Source: Lentisphaeria bacterium (GTDB taxonomy: Bacteria > Verrucomicrobiota > Lentisphaeria > Victivallales > UBA1829). Taken from it: a stretch of DNA of 64,000 nucleotides. The notes under the pieces were generated by a model. It was not told where the DNA came from and did not search any database. It saw nothing but the letters and a program-made list of their open reading frames with translations. This document shows positions 28,114 to 35,756 of this stretch, piece by piece. Location: assembly GCA_017503375.1 (NCBI GenBank), contig JAFVTF010000025.1, positions 39,791 through 103,790 on the forward strand. The letters are read 5' to 3'. Position numbers and translations under genes: made by a program. The stretch's first letter is position 1, and each line of letters begins with the position of its first letter.

Positions 28114-29220
28114 TCACGGTTTACAGTTCAGCAGCGGTTTCAGACGGGCGATTACTTTGATTAAGCCTGCCTGCTGCAAGTCGGAAATCACATGCTCCAC
28201 ATTTTTATATGCATCGGGAGCCTCTTCATAAAGCAGATCTTTATCCGGGCAGATCACCTGTGAACCAAGCCCTGTTTTCAGAAGCTCTTTCACTTCATAC
28301 TTGTCTTTCATCCGTGACCTGGTGCTGCCGCGCGTCCATTTCCGTCCGGAACCATGAGCAAGACTCCAGAGATATTCCTGCGGATTTCCTTGGGGGAGAA
28401 CCACATAAGAATATGTTCCCCGGCTTCCTGCAATGACCAGCGGTTTTCCGGAAAATGCTTCAGATGCTCCTTTCCGGTGCAGCCAGAAACCGTCTTCCGT
28501 CCGGCTGATACTGTTATGAACAGAATTCACAACACATTGAAAATTACAGGACAGAATTTTCCCGAATGTTTTTGTCATCAGTTTCCGGTTGAATTCAGCC
28601 CATTTTACCAAGGCATCATGCCGGAAAAGGTAGCTTTGTCCGGCTTCAGAATCCGCTTTCACACCGTTATCGCCATTTTCTGACGCATATTTTCGCCAGA
28701 GCTGTTCTCCGTAATAGCGGGAGCCTGAGTGGATCAGCAGAAAGACTTGAGCCTCTTCCGGAGTGATACTCTTCCAGATTTCCGGTTCTTCGATGCTTTC
28801 GGGCGTCAGAATTTCGGCAAAATGATTGCCGTGTCCGAGCGTTCCGAGCATATCCAAAGGATCTTCCGGAATATTTTCCATAGATGCAAGCTGTTCTTTT
28901 GCAGCTTTCTGCAATTGTTCTTCCGGGGCATCTCCCAGAAAGCGGATGATCCGTTTTGCTTTCCATTTTCTGAGGGGAATATCAGCGACGGAAAGAGTCA
29001 TTCCGCATCCGATATCGCTGCCGATCAGAACCGGGTAAATCATATTATTACTTGTAAATGCCGCACCCACAGGAATGCCGCGTCCGGGATGGAGATCCGG
29101 ATATGCTGCGCCCCTGAGGATTCCTTCAAAAGTCATAACCCGTTTGAACTGTTCCACGGCATCGCCTTCGAGCCAGGTTTTTGAGGAACAGTAGATCCGG
29201 GCGTTTTCAGAAATAATCAA
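28114..29220 (-). CDS. rtcB: RNA ligase RtcB2 (PrfH-associated)
   Basis: 368 residues, the short bacterial RtcB type that partners PrfH. Metal-site and catalytic motifs are intact: SDIGCGM, LGHGNHFAEI, HSGSRYYGEQ, VNSVHNSISR and SLAHGSGRKWTRG, whose His accepts GMP. RtcB joins 2',3'-cyclic phosphate or 3'-phosphate ends to 5'-OH ends; the RtcB2/PrfH pair repairs 16S rRNA cleaved by ribotoxins. The start is a TTG with CAGGAG seven bases upstream; no ATG fits the conserved N-terminus. The RBS can pair with a segment right after an upstream leader peptide. Confidence 0.93.
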   Translation of the reverse strand: MIISENARIYCSSKTWLEGDAVEQFKRVMTFEGILRGAAYPDLHPGRGIPVGAAFTSNNMIYPVLIGSDIGCGMTLSVADIPLRKWKAKRIIRFLGDAPEEQLQKAAKEQLASMENIPEDPLDMLGTLGHGNHFAEILTPESIEEPEIWKSITPEEAQVFLLIHSGSRYYGEQLWRKYASENGDNGVKADSEAGQSYLFRHDALVKWAEFNRKLMTKTFGKILSCNFQCVVNSVHNSISRTEDGFWLHRKGASEAFSGKPLVIAGSRGTYSYVVLPQGNPQEYLWSLAHGSGRKWTRGSTRSRMKDKYEVKELLKTGLGSQVICPDKDLLYEEAPDAYKNVEHVISDLQQAGLIKVIARLKPLLNCKP

Positions 29221-29226
29221 TATTAT

Positions 29227-29305
29227 TCTCCTGAACGGTTGCCGATCCCGGGAAAAAGATACAATACGTCCCGGGAATTAAAGTAGAAAAAGGTTCCGCA
29301 GGAGA
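29227..29305 (-). promoter_or_regulatory. Candidate translational attenuator of rtcB2-prfH
   Basis: In the minus-strand transcript UCUCCUG (29305-29299) is complementary to the rtcB SD region CAGGAGA (29233-29227); three further pairs CGG/CCG extend it across a two-base bulge. The enclosed loop holds two copies of TCCCGGGA (29246-29253, 29269-29276) that can pair with each other. The upstream strand starts 12 bases after the leader peptide stop, within reach of a ribosome held there. Confidence 0.6.
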
Positions 29306-29317
29306 GAATAAAACTCT

Positions 29318-29356
29318 TCAGCGGACAGATGTGATGTGAATGTAGGTTGCAGACAT
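29318..29356 (-). CDS. Putative 12-residue leader peptide of rtcB2-prfH
   Basis: ATG to TGA encoding MSATYIHITSVR. AAGGAGGTG stands six bases before the ATG, the strongest SD in this part of the window and far better than that of rtcB itself, which argues for real translation. A TATAAT-like -10 lies at 29392-29397 on the minus strand, with a six-base inverted repeat TTCAGA/TCTGAA (29378-29391) near the expected start of transcription. No good -35 was found. The peptide is not similar to known leaders. Confidence 0.6.
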   Translation of the reverse strand: MSATYIHITSVR

Positions 29357-29446
29357 GAGACACCTCCTTGTTAAAAGTTCAGAGGTCTGAAATTATAATT
29401 AATTTACTGGTAAAAAAGAAAAATTCAAGTCGGAAAGTGATTTTAT

Positions 29447-29475
29447 TTGAAAAAAATGCTGTCAGAGGGTATATT
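29447..29475 (+). promoter_or_regulatory. Promoter of the HAD hydrolase gene
   Basis: TTGAAA (29447-29452) and TATATT (29470-29475) separated by 17 bases, 42 bases before the start codon. It is divergent from the rtcB promoter region. Confidence 0.65.
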
Positions 29476-29517
29476 ACTCTTCCTTTGATTTCACTGAAAC
29501 GGAAGGATTTTTTTAAG

Positions 29518-30168
29518 ATGATAAAGCTGATTGCATTTGATTTTGACGGAACGCTGGCAGACAGTGTGGATTTCTGTCTTTCGGTCTTTGATATTATTTT
29601 TGCAAAATATATGGGGGATAAAGCTCCCTGCCGGGAAGAGGTTTATCAGAGTTTCGGTATGAACGAACCTGGCGTGATCCGCCATTTTCTCGGCAAAGAA
29701 AACCCGGAAGCAGAACATGAATTTTACAGAATCCACCGTCAGCTGCATCCGGAAAAATGCCCCGCTCCCTATCCCGGAACCATAGAACTGCTGGATTATA
29801 TCAGGGGAAAAGGTATTCCGATGACTATTCTTACTGGAAGATCTGAAACAACCTGTCAGATCTCAATGGAATGTTTGAATATGGGACATTATTTCTCATC
29901 ATTCCAGTACGGTTCTCCAGAAAAAAATGACAAATGCGGACATCTGCTGAAACTGCTTGCCGATACCGGATTGAACAACGATGAAATTCTGTATATCGGT
30001 GATGCTGTTTCCGATGCAACTGCATGTCAAGCTGCCGGAGTGACATGTCTTTCAGCTGCCTGGGCATCCTCCGCCCGTGTGGAAGAATTGGAAAAAATCA
30101 ATCCCGGTCTGGTATTCCGTTCTGTGGATGCGATGAAAAACTATCTGGCAGAAAAACTGGCGGAGTAA
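29518..30168 (+). CDS. HAD-superfamily phosphatase (phosphoglycolate phosphatase-like)
   Basis: About 216 residues from the ATG at 29518, which follows GGAAGGA; an upstream in-frame codon at 29368 would run through the promoter and is rejected. HAD motif I FDFDGTLADS, motif II TILTGRS, motif III Lys (NDKCGHLLKLL) and motif IV YIGDAVSDATACQAAGV are all present, with a helical cap after motif I. It resembles Gph/PGMB-type phosphatases; the substrate is not known. It is divergent from rtcB. Confidence 0.88.
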   Translation: MIKLIAFDFDGTLADSVDFCLSVFDIIFAKYMGDKAPCREEVYQSFGMNEPGVIRHFLGKENPEAEHEFYRIHRQLHPEKCPAPYPGTIELLDYIRGKGIPMTILTGRSETTCQISMECLNMGHYFSSFQYGSPEKNDKCGHLLKLLADTGLNNDEILYIGDAVSDATACQAAGVTCLSAAWASSARVEELEKINPGLVFRSVDAMKNYLAEKLAE

Positions 30169-30214
30169 CAGAACTGCGTTCCCGGACCGTTACTGCTTTT
30201 GAAAATGCTGTTTT

Positions 30215-30332
30215 GAACGGAGAGAACGGAGTGTACAGAGAGAACTGAGAACCTTTGGGTTGTCAGCAACTGATTTCTGTTGTCATATACCCCTCCGTAA
30301 ACTCTGTAATCTTCGTACAACTTACTCCGTTT
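30215..30332. repeat. Second inverted pair of 9-bp tandem repeats
   Basis: Bases 30215-30250 read as GAACGGAGA, GAACGGAGT, GTACAGAGA, GAACTGAGA. On the other strand 30332-30292 gives more degenerate copies of the same 9-base unit (AAACGGAGT, GTACGAAGA, TTACAGAGT, TTACGGAGG). Same geometry as at 7923-8080, again in an intergenic space just after a gene. Confidence 0.7.
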
Positions 30333-30364
30333 GAAACGTATCCAGTCTTGCAACAGGTTCTTTT

Positions 30365-30697
30365 TCAATTTACAGTGACAGTCGTGTGAATCGTACTGGC
30401 TTTGTTCACGGGACTGTTTCCGGATGCCGCAGAGACAACTTTTTTATGAGAAAGAAATTCAATTCGCATGGACCAGGCAATTCTGTTGATCAGTTCTTTT
30501 TGGAAATGAAAAGCTCCTTCAGCTACCGTATACCATAACACGTCAGCGCTCAAACTTGCATCAACAGATTTGAAATATTTGCTTTCATATGTTTGTTGTA
30601 ACACTAAACGCACTAAAAACTTTTTCGCCTGTGCATTTACTTTTTCAATTAACAATGTGGAATATTTTGTAAAAAAAATTAAAAATAGACTTGACAA
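30365..30697 (-). CDS. Uncertain small ORF
   Basis: A 110-codon frame with no recognised domain. The sequence (for example SVDASLSADVLWYTVAEGAFHFQKELI) is not low-complexity and could be protein-like, but no SD site was found and the 5' end runs into the tRNA promoter. It could be a remnant. Confidence 0.25.
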   Translation of the reverse strand: MSSLFLIFFTKYSTLLIEKVNAQAKKFLVRLVLQQTYESKYFKSVDASLSADVLWYTVAEGAFHFQKELINRIAWSMRIEFLSHKKVVSAASGNSPVNKASTIHTTVTVN

Positions 30698-30719
30698 ATA
30701 GATTATAATGGTGTATATT
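30691..30719 (+). promoter_or_regulatory. Promoter of the tRNA gene
   Basis: TTGACA (30691-30696), 17-base spacer, TATATT (30714-30719); the tRNA starts about 40 bases downstream of the -10. Confidence 0.85.
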
Positions 30720-30759
30720 ATGGGATATTAAGCAAATTTGACAGATTTCTTAATGTTAT

Positions 30760-30834
30760 TGCGGGGTAGAGCAGTGGTAGCTTGTCAGGCTCATAACCTG
30801 AAGGTCGTTGGTTCAATTCCAACCCCCGCTACCA
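30760..30834 (+). tRNA. tRNA-Met(CAT), initiator type
   Basis: 75 bases with a CCA end encoded at 30832-30834. Acceptor arm GCGGGG/CCCCGC with a T-T mismatch at 1:72; D-arm GAGC/GCTT (purine 11, pyrimidine 24) with a very short loop; anticodon arm TCAGG-CTCATAA-CCTGA, anticodon CAT at 30792-30794; T-arm GTTGG/CCAAC. The unpaired 1:72 position and the 11:24 pair are initiator hallmarks. The usual three G-C pairs of the initiator anticodon stem are here A-T, G-C, G-C. Confidence 0.9.
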
Positions 30835-30844
30835 TCGAAAATCC

Positions 30845-30875
30845 AGGGATTTACAAGTCGTAAATCCCTTTTTTT
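30845..30875 (+). terminator. Terminator after the tRNA
   Basis: AGGGATTTAC (30845-30854) pairs with GTAAATCCCT (30860-30869), loop AAGTC, then a T-run. Confidence 0.88.
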
Positions 30876-31054
30876 ATGTTCAAATTCGATGATTTACGCA
30901 TTTTTGAACTGTTGCCTTTTTCTATGCTGCCTTTCATTTTTGTTAATGGTTTTTATCAGTCTTTTTTAGAAAAACAGGTGCCGATTTGTGTTCGAAATTT
31001 GCACCTCAAGGTTACAATACTTCCACAAAGTTAAAAAGTCAAGAGTAAAAAATC

Positions 31055-31084
31055 GCCTGACAAGCTACCACTGCTCTACCCCGC
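31055..31084 (-). repeat. Inverted exact copy of the 5' half of the tRNA-Met
   Basis: These 30 bases are the exact reverse complement of 30761-30790, that is tRNA positions 2 to 32. The match stops on both sides immediately: it ends at the first base of the anticodon loop. The 3' half is not present. Confidence 0.92.
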
Positions 31085-31168
31085 CGCTCTATCCATGTGA
31101 TTATAAGAGTACGGAATTTCAGAGCATTTTTCTCCTGCCATCCATTGTTTCTGATATGATACGGCAGG

Positions 31169-31336
31169 ATGAAAATTGCTGCAATGAAAGTTTATGGCAC
31201 TCGGGATGCCGATGCGTTCTGTTTTCCGTCATCACCGCCGGATGATGGTTCTGACGTCAAACCAGATCGCATCCTAAAGAAAGTTTATTTGGAAATAAAA
31301 GAGGAAGTAGAAAAACAAAGCAATAAGACGAAATAA
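31169..31336 (+). CDS. Possible 55-residue protein
   Basis: ATG to TAA, starting MKIAAMKVYGTRDADAFC and ending in a lysine/glutamate-rich helix (ILKKVYLEIKEEVEKQ). A purine-rich GGCAGG abuts the start too closely to be a good SD. No family recognised. It is the only plausible short frame in this gene-poor stretch. Confidence 0.25.
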   Translation: MKIAAMKVYGTRDADAFCFPSSPPDDGSDVKPDRILKKVYLEIKEEVEKQSNKTK

Positions 31337-31865
31337 TAAATAATTAGGCGTTACAGAAAAGTGGTTCGACATATGGACGGGTTCTGAAAATCGAAAATTC
31401 TGAACTCGCTCTGGAAAGTTGAAATACCTTGTAAGTAACTCTCACAAATTGTTCAGCTGTTCGGAATTTCCGAACAGCTCATTTGAAATAGAGCTACTAG
31501 CTCTAAATGAAGCTACTAATGGAGCTACTGAAAAGTAAAAAACGGAAAGACAATGACCAAAACCGCTGTACGATTCTTTCATAATCAAGGGGAATGGACG
31601 GTTTGGAATCGAGTAAAGAGTTACCTCTTACCTTTATCTAAAACCTTTCAAACAGTGGTTGGCACAAGCAAGTTGAGTTACGCGTAGTTCAGTACCTGAA
31701 GTGATTAAGTATTCGGTGTTGTTCGAACGTGCTAAGAAGCGTAATAACATCTTTGTTAACAAGCTGTTATGAAGAAAAATCAACAACTTATGAATTGAGG
31801 AAGCAATGTTTGTTGATATGTTCTTCGGTTTGAGTTTCGATAGTTTCGGTTTGTCCTCCGCAGTT
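31337..31865. other. Gene-poor stretch
   Basis: No supported gene. It holds a near-perfect 12-bp hairpin (AGCTGTTCGGAA at 31455-31466 with its complement at 31468-31479), the palindrome AGAGCTACTAGCTCT (31491-31505) and three nearby copies of AGCTACT between 31492 and 31530. A 44-codon frame from about 31553 has no known similarity. The mixed composition suggests an eroded mobile or plasmid-derived segment. Confidence 0.4.
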
Positions 31866-31931
31866 TTACCATTTCCATCTCATCAACAATCCTTTTTCAG
31901 TCAAAATTTTCTGGACTTTTGAAATTGCCTC
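31866..31931. mobile_element. MITE-like element, truncated copy C
   Basis: The right end GACTTTTGAAATTGCCTC (31914-31931) is perfect and the adjoining 48 bases match copies A and B, but the left inverted end is not found, so the copy is cut off on its left. Confidence 0.7.
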
Positions 31932-31994
31932 TTTCATGAAAAAATCAGATCCGGAATCAAGAAAAAAAACAAAAAATATGAGTTGGAGTGATCG

Positions 31995-32816
31995 TTATTT
32001 GTTCGACAAACGTTTCTTTTTCAAGTAAAAGCTTGGGGAAGCTCCAAAAAATTTGACAAAGCGATGTGTAAACGTTGCAGCGTCCGCAAACCCGCAAATA
32101 TCCGCAACTTCATTGACCCGGTATTTTTTCGTGTAGAGCAGATCCGCAGCATATTCCATGCGTAATTTCAACAGGAATTTACCAACAGGTATCCCAAAAC
32201 GTTCCCGGAACAATTTCCGGAAGTAAACTTCAGAGATCCCGCGTTCCGATGCAATCGTCGGCAAATCGTGTTTTTTTGCGGGATGTCTGATGAAATACTG
32301 GTATGCCTCATAAATCTGAAATAAATCTCCTTCCGTAAAATCCCATTCATCTGAAGACAGGATCTGGCTCATCAAGACCTCAATTTTTGCCACCAATGCA
32401 TTATGGTTATATCCATCTGCTTTTCGGTATGCCGCACACAGTTCCAGAAATGTGTTCTGGATCGGTGCAGCCAATTCCGGTGTGAGTGATTGATACGGAT
32501 TTTGGAATTTATCCCATAATGCTTCATAAATTTTTTTTCCCCGCTCCCCGCTGAAATCAACCCATAAATGACGGTAGCCGGACACATCCGGAGAGGTTGT
32601 AAACTGAAAAGAACGGTTTTTGTCTCCAAGCCAGAAGATTACCGGTGCTCGCAACAGAATTTTTTTATCATCCAGCTGTAAAAATACTTCCCCATCGGAA
32701 ATCATTTCCACTGAATAATAGTTTTCCAGACACGGAACAGGTGGAAATGAGATTGTGCTGAATGATTTATCAAAAACAGCAATGATAGAGAGATCGTCAA
32801 AATAACCTTTATTCAT
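31995..32816 (-). CDS. AraC-family transcriptional regulator
   Basis: 273 residues. The N-terminal cupin-like sensor (EMISDGEVFLQLDDKKILLRAPVIFWLG) is followed by two HTH motifs near the C-terminus (DLPTIASERGISEVYFRKLFRERFGIPVGKFLLKLRMEYAADLL and RVNEVADICGFADAATFTHRFVKFFGASP), with the family signature intact. Divergent from the Gfo/Idh operon, it probably senses the sugar handled by that locus. Confidence 0.92.
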   Translation of the reverse strand: MNKGYFDDLSIIAVFDKSFSTISFPPVPCLENYYSVEMISDGEVFLQLDDKKILLRAPVIFWLGDKNRSFQFTTSPDVSGYRHLWVDFSGERGKKIYEALWDKFQNPYQSLTPELAAPIQNTFLELCAAYRKADGYNHNALVAKIEVLMSQILSSDEWDFTEGDLFQIYEAYQYFIRHPAKKHDLPTIASERGISEVYFRKLFRERFGIPVGKFLLKLRMEYAADLLYTKKYRVNEVADICGFADAATFTHRFVKFFGASPSFYLKKKRLSNK

Positions 32817-32972
32817 AAAATATTCTTTCCTGTTCTGCTTGAAAATAAATGTAAATATCTGCTTATTTATACTGTATCACAGCATTCCGGAAAGTCAATC
32901 ATACACCCGACATTTTTATCAAAAAAGACAAGTTATTTATTAGATGTGACATGTTTTTCAGTCTTTTTGTGT

Positions 32973-33000
32973 TTGATTCCGATGGAGTAAATATTATATT
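32973..33000 (+). promoter_or_regulatory. Probable promoter of the oxidoreductase operon
   Basis: TTGATT (32973-32978), 16-base spacer, TATATT (32995-33000), 31 bases before the first gene. The 213-bp divergent interval would also contain the AraC operator; no clear direct repeats were assigned. Confidence 0.5.
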
Positions 33001-33030
33001 AACAGTAAAATATAATCAAGGAGACCTTGT

Positions 33031-34071
33031 ATGAGAAATAACAAACTGGCAGCTGCCGTGATCGGCATGGGTGAAGGCTTCAGACATATCAAAGCATTTA
33101 AGGAAAATACAACGAATTATTCTCTTGAAGCCCTTTGTGATATTGATCCTGAAAGATGTAAAAAACGACTGGAAGAGTACCAGTTGAATCCATCCATAAG
33201 GATTTGCAGTGATTATATGGAAATTGCTTCAGATCCGGAAATTGATGTTGTTTCTGTTACCTCTCCTGACTATTTTCATACAGAACAATCCATTGTTCTG
33301 CTGGAATCCGGCAAACATGTTTTGTGTGAAAAACCGATGACATTGGATTTGGATGAAGCTTCTGCGATTGCTGATTGTGTGAGAAAAACCGGTAAAGTAT
33401 TTATGATCGCTCATCCGACACGATACACACCTGCATTTATTCTTGCAAAAAAAATGATTGCGAGGGGTGATATCGGGGAACTGTTTATGGCAGAAACCGA
33501 ATATGCACATAACTACCGTCATGTCGAGGGGGCGAACAACTGGCGGAAGGACAAACGGCGAGACCCGATGCTTGGCGGCGGGTGTCATGCCGTCGATTTC
33601 CTCCGCTGGGCAGTTGATGATCTGATTGATGAAGCGTTTGCTTATGGAACGAAAAAAGGGCTTGCCGACTGGCCCATTGATTTCGATTCATACTTTTCCC
33701 TTTACAAGTTCAAAAATGGTGTGATCGGTAAAGTAATGTGTTCCATCGGGCTTTCCCGTCCATACACGATGCGCAGCGTGTTTTATGGTACGAAGGGAAC
33801 GATCATTTGTGATAATCTGAGCGGAACACTCCAACTTTCAAGTGTTCCATTTTATGATTCTCCGGAAGACGTTACGGAGTTTATTTCCATTCCGGTAGCA
33901 GTGAACAATCATAATGTGGAATCCCAAGTGCAGCTGATGTCAGATATTATCCTGCGCGGAGCGGTCAATACCGCTGATGTTGTGGAAGGTGCAAGGACAG
34001 TAGCTGCCTGTGCTGCTGCGATTGAATCTGCACATACCGGAAAACCGGTCAAAGTCCGTAATGAATTTTGA
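33031..34071 (+). CDS. Gfo/Idh/MocA-family oxidoreductase
   Basis: 346 residues. An N-terminal Rossmann domain (AAAVIGMGEGFRHIKAF), VVSVTSPDYFHTEQ, and the EKP catalytic motif (HVLCEKPMTLDL) are followed by the (beta/alpha) substrate domain with GGCHAVDFLRW. These NAD(P)-dependent enzymes oxidise or epimerise sugars, inositols or sugar acids. It heads an operon with a second Gfo/Idh gene, so a two-step oxidation/reduction of one sugar carbon is possible. AAGGAG precedes the start. Confidence 0.9.
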   Translation: MRNNKLAAAVIGMGEGFRHIKAFKENTTNYSLEALCDIDPERCKKRLEEYQLNPSIRICSDYMEIASDPEIDVVSVTSPDYFHTEQSIVLLESGKHVLCEKPMTLDLDEASAIADCVRKTGKVFMIAHPTRYTPAFILAKKMIARGDIGELFMAETEYAHNYRHVEGANNWRKDKRRDPMLGGGCHAVDFLRWAVDDLIDEAFAYGTKKGLADWPIDFDSYFSLYKFKNGVIGKVMCSIGLSRPYTMRSVFYGTKGTIICDNLSGTLQLSSVPFYDSPEDVTEFISIPVAVNNHNVESQVQLMSDIILRGAVNTADVVEGARTVAACAAAIESAHTGKPVKVRNEF

Positions 34072-34079
34072 GGTCACAA

Positions 34080-34886
34080 ATGAAAATATTACCCAAAACA
34101 TTGGATGAGCATAAAGAATATACGGAAAAAATGCTCCGGCTTTCCTTTTTCTTTGCAAGACGCTGGCTGGCAGAACGGGCACCGGAAAAGAAAATGAGCG
34201 AACTGCTTGCGGATCATACCCCGGCATTTTATCATGGTCTTCACTATGCACCCGGAACATGGTATGATCAACCGGAATGTCTGGAGATTCTGGAAACCGC
34301 CGATCGTTATTCCGCCCTGTCTCCGGAAGAGTTTGAAGAAATTATGTGGAAATCATTTCATGAACTTGCTGAATCCCGTGCGGAAGAGAATCATTCCATA
34401 GCAGTCGGCGTTAATGTCAAACCGGGGTGGAATTGCGGAAGCCTGAAGTATGATCCTCCGAAAGATTCTCTGCCGGAAGGCTGGATCGTGTTCCATATCG
34501 CCAACGCAGTCGGTCCGAACTCTATTTTTACGGATCCGGACTATCTGCCGCAATGTTTTCTTCTTTTGATGAAAGAAACAGAACTCCGTTACGGATCTCA
34601 CACGCTTTATACTTCCACCTGGCTGAATGACCGCAGTGAATGGCTGGAACTTTTTCCGCAGGAGTGGCACTCAAATCTTGAAGTTGAAACAGATACACCG
34701 GATCTCCCGCCGTGGCATTTCGGCTGGTGGGGACAGATCGTGACCAGACAGGGTATGGTTTCCCCTGTTATGGATCAGTTCGTCCGGGAACGGGGACGGT
34801 TGAAATATATCAGCAAGAGTTCCCATTGTTCCTTTGAAGCGATGCGGAATCATCTCAAGAAACGGAAGGGAGGATCTTTCCGATGA
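34080..34886 (+). CDS. Conserved-looking protein of unknown function
   Basis: 268 residues from the ATG at 34080, which has GAGGT five bases upstream; an in-frame TTG at 34068 overlaps the previous stop. Rich in Trp, His and Pro, with YAPGTWYDQPECLEILE, VGVNVKPGWNCGSL and TPDLPPWHFGWWGQIVTRQGM as the more distinctive parts. No signal peptide or membrane helix. No family recognised. Its place between a Gfo/Idh oxidoreductase and a creatininase-like protein suggests it is an enzyme on the same sugar-derived substrate. Confidence 0.75.
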   Translation: MKILPKTLDEHKEYTEKMLRLSFFFARRWLAERAPEKKMSELLADHTPAFYHGLHYAPGTWYDQPECLEILETADRYSALSPEEFEEIMWKSFHELAESRAEENHSIAVGVNVKPGWNCGSLKYDPPKDSLPEGWIVFHIANAVGPNSIFTDPDYLPQCFLLLMKETELRYGSHTLYTSTWLNDRSEWLELFPQEWHSNLEVETDTPDLPPWHFGWWGQIVTRQGMVSPVMDQFVRERGRLKYISKSSHCSFEAMRNHLKKRKGGSFR

Positions 34887-35752
34887 GAAATATGCACAAA
34901 TACGAAGAATTGACGCCATTTGAGTTCAATCAGGAAAAAGAAAGGGCGTCGATCATTTATGTATCGGCAGGACCGATGGAGTACCATGAAGAATGCAACG
35001 TTCTCGGGATCGATCCTCTGAAAGGATATCAATGGTGTCTGGAAGCGGCGGAAATCACCGGGGGAATCGTATTTCCCATGCTTCCGGTTGCGCCGGATGG
35101 TTACTGGCCTTTGGATTCATGGGGAAAAATCAAAGATGATTGGAGAAAGATCAAGTTTGGGGAATACAGCAGAGAACCGATGCTTTATCCCAGCATGATG
35201 TTCAGCAGGGAAGTCTGCAAAGTCTTATACAGAGAAATGCTTGAAACCTTTGCCACGCTTCAAAAGTTCAAGTTATGTGTTTTTATCGGTTCTCACGGTC
35301 CTGCCGGACAGCTGGTCAAGTCGATCGTTGCAGAAGAAAACGGCATTGATGACTGGGATCCGGAATCTTATGAAAAGGTATGCGGAAGATTTCACGGAAT
35401 GGAGGTCATGGCGGTCGGAAGTTTGGATTACAGCAAAGATCTTATCGAAAAATATTATAAAGAACGGCAAATTTCCCGGATCAATCATGGGGGTCTCTGG
35501 GAAACTGCCATGAATTATGCAGTCAATCCCGATTATTTCCATCCGGAATATCTGGATGATAAAAAATATCCGCAGCATTATGGTTCTTTGAAAGAGGAAC
35601 ATGTTGATGACTGTGTTCGTCCGGTAAGATCGGAATACCGGAAATTCACCCCGGAATTTGCGGAAGAATTACACCGGACAACTGTTCAGCGGATGGCAGA
35701 GAATATCAAAATGAGTTATAACGAAATATTAAAAAAACAGGTAAGGAGGTGA
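34883..35752 (+). CDS. Creatininase-family amidohydrolase-like protein
   Basis: 289 residues. The creatininase fold is indicated by SAGPMEYHEECNVLGIDPLKG (Glu33, His35 and Asp44 as metal ligands), IGSHGPAG (His138, in place of the usual GNGHGGN) and NHGGLWETAM (Glu207). The family includes creatininase, formamide hydrolases and sugar-nucleotide or mycofactocin-type hydrolases acting on amide bonds. The substrate here may be an N-substituted sugar. Start overlaps the previous stop by 4 bases. Confidence 0.75.
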   Translation: MRNMHKYEELTPFEFNQEKERASIIYVSAGPMEYHEECNVLGIDPLKGYQWCLEAAEITGGIVFPMLPVAPDGYWPLDSWGKIKDDWRKIKFGEYSREPMLYPSMMFSREVCKVLYREMLETFATLQKFKLCVFIGSHGPAGQLVKSIVAEENGIDDWDPESYEKVCGRFHGMEVMAVGSLDYSKDLIEKYYKERQISRINHGGLWETAMNYAVNPDYFHPEYLDDKKYPQHYGSLKEEHVDDCVRPVRSEYRKFTPEFAEELHRTTVQRMAENIKMSYNEILKKQVRR

Positions 35753-35756
35753 TCAG

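Noticed and set aside
29246..29276. CCCGGG stem as an intrinsic terminator in front of rtcB
   Set aside because: No T-run follows; each arm is itself a palindrome, so its role is more likely part of the leader fold.
29368..29517. 50-residue N-terminal extension of the HAD protein
   Set aside because: It would cross the promoter (29447-29475) and contains no HAD sequence; the ATG at 29518 begins directly with the catalytic domain.
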